This document shows, piece after piece, positions 1 through 8,945 of a stretch of DNA of 35,519 nucleotides. Each line of letters starts with the position of its first letter. Position 1 is the first letter of the stretch. The stretch is from positions 1 through 35,519 of IMG/VR virus record IMGVR_UViG_3300035698_020928; one strand, written 5' to 3'. The position numbers and the translations under genes are program-made. The notes under the pieces were generated by a model, which saw only the letters and a list, made by a program, of their open reading frames with translations, was not told the DNA's origin and did not search any database. Source of the stretch: a virus.

Positions 1-42
1 TCAGTAAACAATATCTGTTAGCATTAATCCTTTTGTTAATTT

Positions 43-75
43 AAAGAGTCTCCTTAAAACGGAGGCTCTTTTTTT
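43..75 (+). terminator. Rho-independent terminator
   Basis: An 11-bp stem pairs 43-53 with 61-71 and contains one G-T wobble. The loop is 7 nt and a run of seven T follows at 69-75. The T run is on the + strand, so it ends a rightward transcript entering from the left of the window and insulates the terminase gene. Confidence 0.8.
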
Positions 76-179
76 ATGTCTAAATCATTAAGGTCTACCC
101 AAAAATATTAATAAATGTGTTGAGGTCTGGTCACTTAACCTATTGACAATTTGCCAAATGTATGACTGCGTAATCATGA

Positions 180-230
180 CAAGGTAATAATATTACAAAA
201 ATACCTTGCACTTAGTAATATTGTTATTCC
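180..230. promoter_or_regulatory. AT-rich inverted-repeat region upstream of terminase
   Basis: CAAGGTA (180-186) and TACCTTG (202-208) are a perfect 7-bp inverted repeat. Inside it GTAAT/ATTAC (184-188, 192-196) is a second one, and a related half-copy GTAATATTGTTATTCC follows at 215-230. The 14-mer AAGGTAATAATATT at 181-194 recurs exactly, inverted, at 8860-8873 before the next structural promoter. A TTGACA at 143-148 has no good -10 at normal spacing, so I call this a regulatory region and not a promoter. Confidence 0.4.
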
Positions 231-261
231 ATTAAGCTTGAATCAGTGTTAACAATCAATT

Positions 262-1731
262 ATGATTGAAGAATTCCAGAATCTTTCTCCTGAAGACTTA
301 CTGTATTGCTATAATGAAGCGATCGAGCGTCAAGCAATTGATGATCATATTAACTTTAAATACTACGCACCCTCACCTAAACAACTTGAGTTCCATGCAA
401 CAGGTCCAGTAGCTCGTGAACGAATGTTTCGTGCGGCTAACCGAGTGGGCAAAAGCTTTTCGGTTTCAAGAGAAGGAGCAATGCACTTAACGGGAATTTA
501 TCCCGATTGGTGGAATGGGCATCGTTACGCTAATCCTATTAACATGTGGGCAGGTGGCGTAGCTGAAAGAGAAATGGCTCAGCTAAAAGAATATTATATA
601 GGTAATTTAGGTAAGCCTGGGGCTATTCATTCAAGTCTTATAGTTAAACAAGATTTAGCTCAGAACTTATATTACATACAGCATGTTTCTGGTGGAATTT
701 CACGTCTTAGAATCAAGACATATAAACAAGGCCATGAAGCTTGGCAAGCCGAAAACGTAGACCTTATACATCTTGATGAAGAACCAACAAACAGTAAAAT
801 ATATGATGAGTGCATAACGCGTACGGCTTCTGTAACTCCTGATCATTACGGCATGATTATGCTTAGTATGACGCCTCTCCATGGCATGACTAGTCTGATG
901 TTAAAGTATATGGACAGAGCAGTATTCGACGATAACGGTCATGAGATTGACACAGTTCGTGTACGTGCTGGTGAAGTCATTAATGAGCGAGTTTATATAA
1001 CCGCTAATCATGATGAAGCTCCTCATTTAAGTGAAAAAGAAAAGAAAAGACTATACTCTTCATATGACCCTGTTGTCAGAGAAGCTAGAACGACTGGTAT
1101 CCCTTCTCTAGGGTCAGGTCTAATATATCCAATTAACGAACGAAGACTCGTTTGTGATCCATTTGAAATCCCTGATTATTGGCCGCGATGCTATGGCATG
1201 GACTTTGGCTGGCACAACACTGCGGCTATTTTCGGCGCGCATGACAAAGAAAATGATGTTCTTTACCTTTATGCAGAATATAAGGCTGGTCACTTAACGC
1301 CGCATCACCATGCGGCGCATATCCTTAAACTAGGTGCAGATTGGATGCCTGGTGCTTATGACTATGCTGGAGAAAGTGCTAGTGCGATTACTGGGGAAAA
1401 CGTTGTTGATCTATATCGCAATGAAGGCATTACGAATTGGGTAAGAGCTGACAAGAAAGTTACTGAAGGTATTTATAACGTTTTACAACGTATGGAAACT
1501 GACAGAATAAAGATATTCAGTCCTTTAAGAAAAACATTGGCTGAATTAAGACAATATATTCGTGATGACAATGGCAAGGTGGTCAAAGATGAAGACCATA
1601 TAATGGATGCATTACGCTATCTCGTAATGTCAGCTCTTCCTATCGCTCAAGTAAAATCTTCAATACTTAAAAAATACCAAATACCTATCCAAAGCCACTC
1701 TATGGGTCAAGGTAATTGGATGATGAGGTAA
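262..1731 (+). CDS. Terminase large subunit
   Basis: This is the ATPase-nuclease motor that packages phage DNA into proheads through the portal. The N-terminal ATPase domain has a Walker A-like AANRVGKS at residues 58-65 and a Walker B VDLIHLDEEP at 166-175, where the acidic pair is catalytic. The C-terminal RNase H-fold nuclease shows the expected acidic residues: D314 in YGMDFGW, D367 in DYAGES, and D445/D449 in DHIMDALRY. The 489-residue length is normal for the family. The portal gene starts 3 bp after its stop, which supports the call. The start ATG at 262 has no strong ribosome binding site, but no better in-frame start is visible. No small subunit lies immediately upstream; a candidate is at 33292-33627. 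Confidence 0.95.
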   Translation: MIEEFQNLSPEDLLYCYNEAIERQAIDDHINFKYYAPSPKQLEFHATGPVARERMFRAANRVGKSFSVSREGAMHLTGIYPDWWNGHRYANPINMWAGGVAEREMAQLKEYYIGNLGKPGAIHSSLIVKQDLAQNLYYIQHVSGGISRLRIKTYKQGHEAWQAENVDLIHLDEEPTNSKIYDECITRTASVTPDHYGMIMLSMTPLHGMTSLMLKYMDRAVFDDNGHEIDTVRVRAGEVINERVYITANHDEAPHLSEKEKKRLYSSYDPVVREARTTGIPSLGSGLIYPINERRLVCDPFEIPDYWPRCYGMDFGWHNTAAIFGAHDKENDVLYLYAEYKAGHLTPHHHAAHILKLGADWMPGAYDYAGESASAITGENVVDLYRNEGITNWVRADKKVTEGIYNVLQRMETDRIKIFSPLRKTLAELRQYIRDDNGKVVKDEDHIMDALRYLVMSALPIAQVKSSILKKYQIPIQSHSMGQGNWMMR

Positions 1732-1734
1732 CAA

Positions 1735-3549
1735 ATGAAATTATCAGAATCTAGAGAAAAAGCATTATCAGACGCCAAGATACAGTTGTCTACTATGGGT
1801 GGCAATCCCTTGTATCAGAAATGGCGTACTGCTGCTATTGAAAGCTTCAACTTCTATGACGGTATTGGACAATATAGTCCTGAAGTTATGAAGAGGCTTA
1901 GAATACGCAAGCAGGATACTATTGTCGTCAACAAAGTACGAAGCATGGTCAATCAGGCTTCAGGTATGGAAATTAACACACGAGGTAACATAGCGTTTTC
2001 GCCCCAATCTAACAGAGAAGAAGCCGAGCAACTAACTAAAGCATTGACTCATTTTGGTTTTGCTATTCAAAAGAATCAGAATTATTCATTCAAAGGATCT
2101 TTGAGATGCCGAGATTTGCTTACATGTGGTCTTGGGTGGTCAAGAACTGTTTATCAAAACAATCAATTCTTCTATGATTACATTAACCCTCTGAATGTCA
2201 TATACGATGCTGACGACTTCAGCCCTCAGTTAGAGAATCAGCGTGGTTTAATCTATATGCACTGGATGTCTCCAAACGATGCTAAAGCTGCTTGGTCTAA
2301 ATTTGAAAAACAAATAGATAACATATCTAAGAATGATTTTGATAATGCGGGGAACTTCACTTCTGAATATTTTAACCGCAACACTCCTTTCATTAATATG
2401 AGTAATGTAGGAAGCAACGGAACAACTCTTCAAATTAACGAATGTTTCAAAAAACAAGCATGTGACTATTATCATGGTCTTGATAAACATGGATATTATT
2501 TTGAAACATATGATGAAGAATATGCCGAGAAGATAGCTGAAAAGAAATCTGAAATTATTGAAGAGAAAGGTACGCGGATCATGCGTACAGTATTCTGCAA
2601 TGATATTCTGTTTGAGTATGGTCCTCTCACTCCAAGCTTACCTAGACAAGACTTCCCTTTAACGCCTGCGGTTTGGTTAAGAAGAACATGTGATGGTGTT
2701 CCTGTCGGCTGGATGGAAGATTTTAAAGACCTACAAAGGCTACTTAACTTCACAAAGCTTAAGCAAGTTATGTCTCTCAATTCTGCAAGAGCTCGTATTG
2801 ATGTAAATGCTATTCAGGGTATGAGCGCAGAAGAAATAATGGAACAGGTTCAAGACCCTTCTGGAATCTTGTTCACTACGGGTCAAGGTCCTGTTGAAAT
2901 TACGCCTAATATTGATATTTCAGAAGCCATGATTAAAGCTTCTGAGCGTCTTGATTACGAATTGCAACAAGTATCTGGAATGTATAGTGACTCCATGGGA
3001 GATACCACCAATGCGCAAAGTGGTGTCGCTATTAAAAGAAGGCAAATTGCCTCTTCAAAGAACTTAGCGTTTGGATTTGATGCTTTTACATACGTTAAAG
3101 AGCGTGAAGGTAAGCTTCTTCTTGATCTAATGCAAGGATGTGGACTCGAAAATGTTCTTGTCAATATTGTCTTGGATGATGATGAAAAAGATGACTTCAT
3201 CATGAATATGGTTCGTGAAAGTGACGGAAAAATACTAAATGATGTTCGTACTATTCCAGCGGATGTGTATGTGGAAATTGTTCCTGACTTCGACTCGTCT
3301 ACTCAAGAGCGTCAGGAAATTCTTAAAGAGTTATTACAGAATCCAATTGCTCCGACTCTTCTGCAAAACAAACCTCTTCTTAAAGAATATATCGGCGCAC
3401 GCAATGTCGACAAAATAGCTGAAGCTGCTCAACAAATTCAACAACAGCAGAATGAACAACAGTTAGCTATGAAGGGTGTTTCTTCAGGGGCTCCCCCACA
3501 AAGTGTAGATTCAATTAACCCTACACAATTAGGTAATGTTGATGTCTGA
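1735..3549 (+). CDS. Portal protein (P22-like)
   Basis: This should form the dodecameric portal ring at the capsid vertex, the channel for DNA packaging and ejection. It is 604 residues long, the size range of P22-type portals, and lies directly after the large terminase as is usual. The N-terminal part (INTRGNIAFSP, LTCGLGWSRTVY, INPLNVIYDADDFSP) and the central PRQDFPLTPAVWLRRTCDGVPVGWMEDFKDLQ region follow the P22-like portal pattern. The C-terminus is rich in Gln (AAQQIQQQQNEQQL), as in proteins with a helical barrel. Its last 14 bp overlap the start of the patatin gene, which suggests coupled translation. Confidence 0.88.
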   Translation: MKLSESREKALSDAKIQLSTMGGNPLYQKWRTAAIESFNFYDGIGQYSPEVMKRLRIRKQDTIVVNKVRSMVNQASGMEINTRGNIAFSPQSNREEAEQLTKALTHFGFAIQKNQNYSFKGSLRCRDLLTCGLGWSRTVYQNNQFFYDYINPLNVIYDADDFSPQLENQRGLIYMHWMSPNDAKAAWSKFEKQIDNISKNDFDNAGNFTSEYFNRNTPFINMSNVGSNGTTLQINECFKKQACDYYHGLDKHGYYFETYDEEYAEKIAEKKSEIIEEKGTRIMRTVFCNDILFEYGPLTPSLPRQDFPLTPAVWLRRTCDGVPVGWMEDFKDLQRLLNFTKLKQVMSLNSARARIDVNAIQGMSAEEIMEQVQDPSGILFTTGQGPVEITPNIDISEAMIKASERLDYELQQVSGMYSDSMGDTTNAQSGVAIKRRQIASSKNLAFGFDAFTYVKEREGKLLLDLMQGCGLENVLVNIVLDDDEKDDFIMNMVRESDGKILNDVRTIPADVYVEIVPDFDSSTQERQEILKELLQNPIAPTLLQNKPLLKEYIGARNVDKIAEAAQQIQQQQNEQQLAMKGVSSGAPPQSVDSINPTQLGNVDV

Positions 3550-4531
3550 TCCTAATACACTCCGTATCCTGTCTATTGACGGTGGTGGCATGCGTGGGAC
3601 GTTTAGTGTTCAGTGGATGCAAGAGTTTGTTAATTTGTGGGGAATCAACCCAAATGAAATATGGAAATACTTTGATGTTGTTTGTGGAACAAGCGCAGGT
3701 GGATTGCAAGTTCTAGGTTACGGAGGTGGTTTATCCCCGGCTGACCTTATGGCATTCCTTGAAAGCGCAGGTCCATGGATATTTTCTACCTCCTCAGTTG
3801 TTCCAGGTGTTAGAGCAACTTATTTAGATAAGCTAGCTACGATGATACTTGGTGGCTCATTTTATCCTAATACAAATTTTATAAGTGAACTTGATGGATT
3901 GTTTGGCAATCTGAACATGCAAAACCTTAACGTAAACTCACTTATCACCTCATACAATGACAATACTGATACTCCTGTTCTTTTCTCTAATAGAACTTTT
4001 CCTCAGTCTTCAGGGGCGAATGAATTAATGAAGAATGTTGGTCTAGCCACTTCTTCTGCTCCATTGTATTTTCCTCCTGCAAACTGGGCGGGTATAAACT
4101 TTCGTGATGGTGCTTGTATAAAAAACAACCCTGCGCTGTTGGGATATATGCTTGGCAACGTTGTTAAGCCTAATGCTAATCGCACATGTATATTAACCAT
4201 TGGTTCTGGTCTTGGGGACATAGGGTTTGATCAACCTTCTGAAACCCCTCCCCCTCCTGACGAAAGCAATATGGCATATGTGTTCAGGCTTTTATCTGTT
4301 CTTATTACAGGTCCTCAAGAAACAGATGCTGTGCTTTTAGAGAATCTTGATCAATACACTCTACAGAATATATACACCTACAGGGCTAACGCTCAACTAG
4401 ACCCTGACCTTGATACCGAATTAGACAACACAACACCTGAATTTATTGCTTACATGAAAAACCTTGCAACGACTACATTTAACAATGATCTGGTTAAGAT
4501 ATCGGATTTTCTAGCTCATTTGACGTTATAG
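3536..4531 (+). CDS. Patatin-like phospholipase
   Basis: This is a predicted lipid acyl hydrolase of the patatin family (Ser-Asp dyad). All key motifs are present: the oxyanion-hole glycines GGGMRG at residues 16-21, the nucleophile elbow GTSAGG at 51-56 with Ser53, and the catalytic DGA at 191-193. An intact dyad argues for activity as phospholipase A or a related esterase. There is no signal peptide or membrane segment. The gene overlaps the portal gene by 14 bp and ends 2 bp before the first fibre gene, so it sits inside the virion operon. ATG 3542 (third codon) has a better-spaced AGG and is an alternative start. Membrane attack during entry, release, or action on a eukaryotic cell housing the bacterium are all inference. 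Confidence 0.92.
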   Translation: MLMSDPNTLRILSIDGGGMRGTFSVQWMQEFVNLWGINPNEIWKYFDVVCGTSAGGLQVLGYGGGLSPADLMAFLESAGPWIFSTSSVVPGVRATYLDKLATMILGGSFYPNTNFISELDGLFGNLNMQNLNVNSLITSYNDNTDTPVLFSNRTFPQSSGANELMKNVGLATSSAPLYFPPANWAGINFRDGACIKNNPALLGYMLGNVVKPNANRTCILTIGSGLGDIGFDQPSETPPPPDESNMAYVFRLLSVLITGPQETDAVLLENLDQYTLQNIYTYRANAQLDPDLDTELDNTTPEFIAYMKNLATTTFNNDLVKISDFLAHLTL

Positions 4532-4533
4532 CC

Positions 4534-6318
4534 ATGAAGTATATGCCAGGATTCACAGATTTCTTTATGTCGCCAGTTACAGGGCGCATTAAGATTTCTG
4601 CATTTCCTGATTTAACTCAGAATTATGTTTGGATTGGAGATCGCAATGATCGTCCTATCCCCAGTCCTATTATTCTAGACTTACGTTTAGAGATTATTGA
4701 TCTGCGTAATCGATTGTCCAAGACTCGCTTTATATTACAAGCCGCATCTCCTAATTTTGATAGCTCTCAAGCTCTGAATGAGCTGATACCAGGCATATTG
4801 AAACACGATGAAGGCATTGTTTCTATTGCAATTCCTTGGGTTGATTATGTTCCGCCTATTCTCCCTGAGAAAAACATTTGGATTGGTAATTCTGATGATG
4901 TCCCTGAGCCATACCCAAGAATATTTTTAGAAAATCTTCCGTCAATGTTAAGCATTGATCCCACAAAACTATTAGGAGCGTATAACTTATATAGGGGAAG
5001 CCCTAACCCATTGTATCTTGGTGAGCCTGAAATTGTTAAGACCCTTCATATAACAAACATGGCTGACTTATCAGAAGGTTATTTGTGGATAGGAACAGAC
5101 TCATCTAATCCTTTGAACTTTGGCTCCAATCGTCCTGTTGAAATTAAAATACTTCCTTTAGACAATATGGCCAATCTTCCTCATGATAAAATATGGCGTG
5201 GTGATATTAGTGATCGTCCTGTTCCGTCAGATGCCCTCACTGAACTCGAAAATGAAGTAGAACAAGTCAAGGAAGATATTGATGAAATAAATACTGAACT
5301 TGGTGATATTAATAATGATATAGATAATATTAATGATCAAATAACAGAAATCAATACTGAACTCGGAGATATAACTACAGAACTTGGAGATTTACTTTCG
5401 GAAATATCTTCAATACTCGAATCCATAGCAACTATTACTTCAAATATATCAAGTATATTGGATGCAATTGCTACATTGACCGCTCAAATGACTGGCGTAT
5501 TAGAAGCTATAGCTACTATCAACACGCAGATTACAGGTATCCTCGAAGCCATAACTTCAATTAATACGCAGATATCAACTCTCTTTGAGGCTATAACTCA
5601 AATCAACGTTGACTTAGGCGGGATAAATCTTCGTTTAGATGGTATTGACGTATCTCTGGGCGGTTTGCAGGCTCAAATAGATACAAATGTGGCCTCTGGA
5701 CTAGATCATTTAGCAGACCTTCAATTGCAAATTGATACCGGCATTGCGTCAGGTATGGATCATCTAGCGGTTATCAACGGTCAGATAGCAGATATCAATG
5801 ATCAGATAACCGACCTGACAAATGATATTGATACTATAAACACCACAATCACAGATATTCAGAACGATATCACAACTATCAATAGCCAAATTTCAACAAT
5901 TAATAGCCAGATTACCACTATTAACACAGCGATATCAGATATCGAAGGTGACATAACAGATATTCAAAATGATATCAGCACTATTAATACAACAATCACA
6001 GATATTCAAGGTGACATTACTACGATACAGGGAGATATCACCACAATACAAGGTGACATTAGTACAATAAACTCTCAGATCACTACAATACAAGGTGATA
6101 TCACGAACATAACTGACGTATTAATACCAGCTGTCTATACTTATGTAGACAATGCAATTACTAACATCACTAACAATTTTATTGCTGGTGGCGTTATTGA
6201 TATGAACGATAACAGAATTACTAACCTGCCATGCGATCCAGTGGAAACTAACGATGCCGTTAGCTTTTGCTTCTTGTGGCACATTTTACACGACGAGGTA
6301 ACTATAACATGGTCATGA
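4534..6318 (+). CDS. Tail fibre protein with WIG repeats and long Ile-zipper coiled coil
   Basis: The N-terminal part (about residues 25-235) has four copies of a short motif: YVWIGDRNDRPIPSP, NIWIGNSDDVPEPYP, YLWIGTDSSNP and KIWRGDISDRPVPSD, probably small beta modules. From about 236 on, the protein is nearly all coiled coil. Residues 411-529 are 17 unbroken heptads with Ile or Leu at positions a and d (for example ITDIQND, ITTINSQ), a pattern typical of trimeric fibre shafts. The C-terminus (MNDNRITNLPCDPVETNDAV) matches a motif common in phage fibres and also seen in the fibre at 7113-8855. Role inferred: trimeric side or tail fibre. The stop overlaps the next gene as ATGA. Confidence 0.8.
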   Translation: MKYMPGFTDFFMSPVTGRIKISAFPDLTQNYVWIGDRNDRPIPSPIILDLRLEIIDLRNRLSKTRFILQAASPNFDSSQALNELIPGILKHDEGIVSIAIPWVDYVPPILPEKNIWIGNSDDVPEPYPRIFLENLPSMLSIDPTKLLGAYNLYRGSPNPLYLGEPEIVKTLHITNMADLSEGYLWIGTDSSNPLNFGSNRPVEIKILPLDNMANLPHDKIWRGDISDRPVPSDALTELENEVEQVKEDIDEINTELGDINNDIDNINDQITEINTELGDITTELGDLLSEISSILESIATITSNISSILDAIATLTAQMTGVLEAIATINTQITGILEAITSINTQISTLFEAITQINVDLGGINLRLDGIDVSLGGLQAQIDTNVASGLDHLADLQLQIDTGIASGMDHLAVINGQIADINDQITDLTNDIDTINTTITDIQNDITTINSQISTINSQITTINTAISDIEGDITDIQNDISTINTTITDIQGDITTIQGDITTIQGDISTINSQITTIQGDITNITDVLIPAVYTYVDNAITNITNNFIAGGVIDMNDNRITNLPCDPVETNDAVSFCFLWHILHDEVTITWS

Positions 6319-7103
6319 GTAATATAACAGTTGAAGCAATCGATCCCGATTGCAAAGTTTTAGGAGCAGATCAAAAGTTTATATATGGGGATACGGACGC
6401 CATAGTTAAGCTAAGAGCTTTCAGCGAGTTTGTCCCTACTGTCTTAAACGATTCAGTAATTGATGAGGAGTCAAGAAACGTAAACTTATCTGGTTTCCGT
6501 TGGAAGCATACCACCAAAACTACCGATAGTAGCAATTACGGACGGTTAAAGCTTCAGTCCTTCATTAATGATGATGCGGGATCTGACATCCTTGAATATG
6601 ATCAAACATCCCTTAAGCTATCTGTTCCTCTCGTTTCTACGCAGACTACATACGGAAGACGCCCTGGTGGCTCTTTTTTTATGAATGGCAATACGACAGA
6701 TACGGCTGGTTTATCTGCTGATGCGCCTACAAAAGTTCTGGGAAGCACTACTTCAGCATCTTTAGTAGACGTTGGTATGTTTGCCAGCAACAGGTTAACT
6801 TATGTTCCTTCCATTTCCGGTGTTTCTCAAACATTTTTGATTTCGGCTAATATTACTTTCCAAAATATGGACACAAGCGCGGGACTTGCTTCTTTCTATA
6901 TCTATAAGAATGGAACTACACCACTTGGTGTTAAGTCTGCTGTCACTATGACAGCATCAAGCACAAATAGTATGTTTGTGAATGTTCAGGTTCGAGAAAC
7001 TTTAGCTCCAAATAATTATGTCGAAATATGGTGCTCAAGCTCTGTAGCGTCTACAGCAGGAATGAGAGTCACATACAGCTACCTAACAATGAATGCGGCT
7101 TAA
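6309..7103 (+). CDS. Fibre or receptor-binding protein with C-terminal jelly-roll-like domain
   Basis: The start ATG 6309 (or 6315, ATGA overlap with the upstream stop) has GAGG about 10 nt upstream and is preferred to an ATG at 6267 inside the previous gene. The protein is about 264 residues. Its N-terminal domain (GFRWKHTTKTTDSSNYGRL) and its C-terminal domain (YGRRPGGSFFMNG, then YIYKNGTTPLG and NNYVEIWCSSS) both reappear in the next gene, so the two are paralogues. The C-terminal beta-strand pattern with a YVEIW strand resembles C1q/TNF-like beta sandwiches found at phage fibre tips. That family assignment is inference. It lacks the central repeats of its larger paralogue. Confidence 0.68.
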   Translation: MVMSNITVEAIDPDCKVLGADQKFIYGDTDAIVKLRAFSEFVPTVLNDSVIDEESRNVNLSGFRWKHTTKTTDSSNYGRLKLQSFINDDAGSDILEYDQTSLKLSVPLVSTQTTYGRRPGGSFFMNGNTTDTAGLSADAPTKVLGSTTSASLVDVGMFASNRLTYVPSISGVSQTFLISANITFQNMDTSAGLASFYIYKNGTTPLGVKSAVTMTASSTNSMFVNVQVRETLAPNNYVEIWCSSSVASTAGMRVTYSYLTMNAA

Positions 7104-7112
7104 GTATTTATC

Positions 7113-8855
7113 ATGGCAGACACTATCACTAGATTCACAGCAGGAGCGATTGTTCCTGCATTAGAAGTATGGGGTGGTTATCAACGATTTGAATTTGATG
7201 ATCATTTTGTAAAGTTACAAGCATATAACAAATTTGTTCCATTTGGCGGTAACTCCTCGGTTACATCCATAGAATCCATCAATAATAATCTTGCGGGGTT
7301 CAGGTTTAGGCATGTTACTGATCCCACATCTCCTAACAATTATGGCACATTCTCTCTGAACTTTTTTAATAATGCAGCAGATACAACTGGAAAAAATATA
7401 TTTATATACGAGTTGGGAGACTTCCATTTTGCGGAAGCTGTTTCTATGCTGCAAAACCTCACAATGATGGGTAACAGAATTATAAATGTTGCTGCGGGGA
7501 TAGCTGGAACAGACGCAGTTAACGTAGATCAAATGAATGCAGCAGTTGCCATAGGAGGTTCGGTTACATTAACAGGAGATGTAACGGGTTCAGGAACGGC
7601 CGGAACGCCTTTTGCCACAACGCTTACTTTAAGGCTAAACGAAATACTAGTTCCTAACGGTGATGTTTCTTTGAATAGCAAAAAGATTAACAGTTTAGCC
7701 AATGGGACGCTCAGTTCTGATGGTGTGAATTTAGGCCAAATGAACTCAGCTATTTCGTCTGCGGTTTCAGCTGGAACCATTACATTAACAGGTAACGTTA
7801 CAGGTTCTGGAACAGTTGGAAGCTCATTCGCAACCACGCTTACTTTAAGGCTAAATCAAATATTAACCCCTAACGCTGCTGTTAACATGAGCTCCCAAAA
7901 TTTAGTGAGCGTTGGCAATATAGGTGTTGGGGTTGCTTCTCCTACACTCGGCATACAATTTCCAAATACGGTAGATGATTGTAAATTATGCCTGTATCAA
8001 AATTCAGCAAACAGCTTTCAAGTTTACGGTTTTGGTGTAACGCCTGCTACTCTAAAATATAGCGTTGGAAACTCTGTGGCTTCACACGTTTTTTATTGTG
8101 GAGCATCGAGCACTACTTCCACTGAATTGTTCAGAATAACAGGAACAGGGAATGTTGGTATTGGTGGCGTCACATCACCCAATGTGTCCCTTCAATTCAC
8201 GGACGTTATTGACACATGTAAGATATCTTTATACCAGACTGCTGCTAATAAATTCCAAGTTTTCGGTTTTGGAATAACTAGCGGAACTTTGAGGTATTCT
8301 GTTGCGTCAGCTTCTAATGCCCATGTGTTCTATGCAGGCACGTCAAGCACAACCTCTGCTGAGATGTTTAGAATTGAATCGAATTACGCAACTGTTGATG
8401 AGGGCGTCGGGACTATTTATGGTCGCAGACCTTCCGCTCATATAAGTATGTATGCAGGCAATACGAATACAACCTCAGTTGGTTTGTGGGTTAAGTTAAA
8501 CTGCTCTACTACGGCTACTGCGGGAGCAGTTCAATGCTCTACTTCAGCAAATCGCATAACATTTACCGGATCTGATTTGGGAACCGCTTGTGTGGGTATG
8601 GTGTCAGGAAGTGCAACTCTTTCATTTTCAGTGGATGCTAGTTCTCTTATCGGAATATACAAGAATGGCACCACACTATTAAATTCTGCTGTTACATCAC
8701 TTGGCATCGTTACTAGTGGGAGAGGTTATACGATAACGATTCCCAACATAATGGTTTCTCTTTCGCCGGGGGATTACGTTGAAATTTGGGCTCTTACAAA
8801 TGCGTCTGGAACGATTACGACTCAACACATGAACTTAGCTTGGCATGCCGTTTAA
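7113..8855 (+). CDS. Large tail fibre protein, paralogue of the preceding gene, with internal duplications
   Basis: The N-terminus (GFRFRHVTDPTSPNNYG) and C-terminus (YGRRPSAHISMYAG, IGIYKNGTTLLN, GDYVEIWALTN) match the preceding protein. Between them are two duplicated modules. The first is a tandem pair of LTGDVTGSGTAGTPFATTLTL units, each followed by NSKKINSLANGTLSSDGVN-type turns. The second is a tandem pair around KLCLYQNSANSFQVYGFG, ending in HVFYCGASSTTSTELFRI. Such modules are typical of beta-rich fibre shafts and tips. Its role is presumably host binding. The stop is followed by 90 bp of regulatory DNA, so it closes the fibre block. Confidence 0.72.
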   Translation: MADTITRFTAGAIVPALEVWGGYQRFEFDDHFVKLQAYNKFVPFGGNSSVTSIESINNNLAGFRFRHVTDPTSPNNYGTFSLNFFNNAADTTGKNIFIYELGDFHFAEAVSMLQNLTMMGNRIINVAAGIAGTDAVNVDQMNAAVAIGGSVTLTGDVTGSGTAGTPFATTLTLRLNEILVPNGDVSLNSKKINSLANGTLSSDGVNLGQMNSAISSAVSAGTITLTGNVTGSGTVGSSFATTLTLRLNQILTPNAAVNMSSQNLVSVGNIGVGVASPTLGIQFPNTVDDCKLCLYQNSANSFQVYGFGVTPATLKYSVGNSVASHVFYCGASSTTSTELFRITGTGNVGIGGVTSPNVSLQFTDVIDTCKISLYQTAANKFQVFGFGITSGTLRYSVASASNAHVFYAGTSSTTSAEMFRIESNYATVDEGVGTIYGRRPSAHISMYAGNTNTTSVGLWVKLNCSTTATAGAVQCSTSANRITFTGSDLGTACVGMVSGSATLSFSVDASSLIGIYKNGTTLLNSAVTSLGIVTSGRGYTITIPNIMVSLSPGDYVEIWALTNASGTITTQHMNLAWHAV

Positions 8856-8859
8856 AAGC

Positions 8860-8873
8860 AATATTATTACCTT
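8860..8873 (-). repeat. 14-bp element shared with the terminase upstream region
   Basis: AATATTATTACCTT here is the exact reverse complement of the 14-mer at 181-194. Both copies are intergenic and lie before blocks of structural genes. Confidence 0.5.
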
Positions 8874-8880
8874 TTATTCG

Positions 8881-8935
8881 TTGACATTTGTAATATAATT
8901 ATCATATAGTCGAATTGTTGATAATTATATTACAA
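8881..8935 (+). promoter_or_regulatory. Sigma70 promoter with perfect 17-bp inverted-repeat operator
   Basis: TTGACA (8881-8886) and TATAGT (8905-8910) are separated by 18 bp, a good sigma70 promoter for the small-protein/scaffold/capsid block. The 17-bp arm at 8888-8904, TTGTAATATAATTATCA, fills the spacer between -35 and -10. Its exact reverse complement lies at 8919-8935 across the expected transcription start, with a 14-nt centre that holds the -10. The right arm runs into the AAGGAG ribosome binding site (8934-8939) of the next gene. A dimeric regulator bound here should control initiation. On a read-through transcript the arms would form a hairpin masking part of that site. Confidence 0.75.
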
Positions 8936-8945
8936 GGAGCTATTT

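Noticed and set aside
143-176. Sigma70 promoter for the terminase gene
   Set aside because: TTGACA at 143-148 has no acceptable -10 at 16-18 bp; the nearest candidate, TAATCA at 171, is 22 bp away.
3536-4531. Patatin as a CBASS (CapV-type) effector
   Set aside because: No CD-NTase, ubiquitin-like or other defence gene is adjacent. The gene is embedded between portal and fibre genes.
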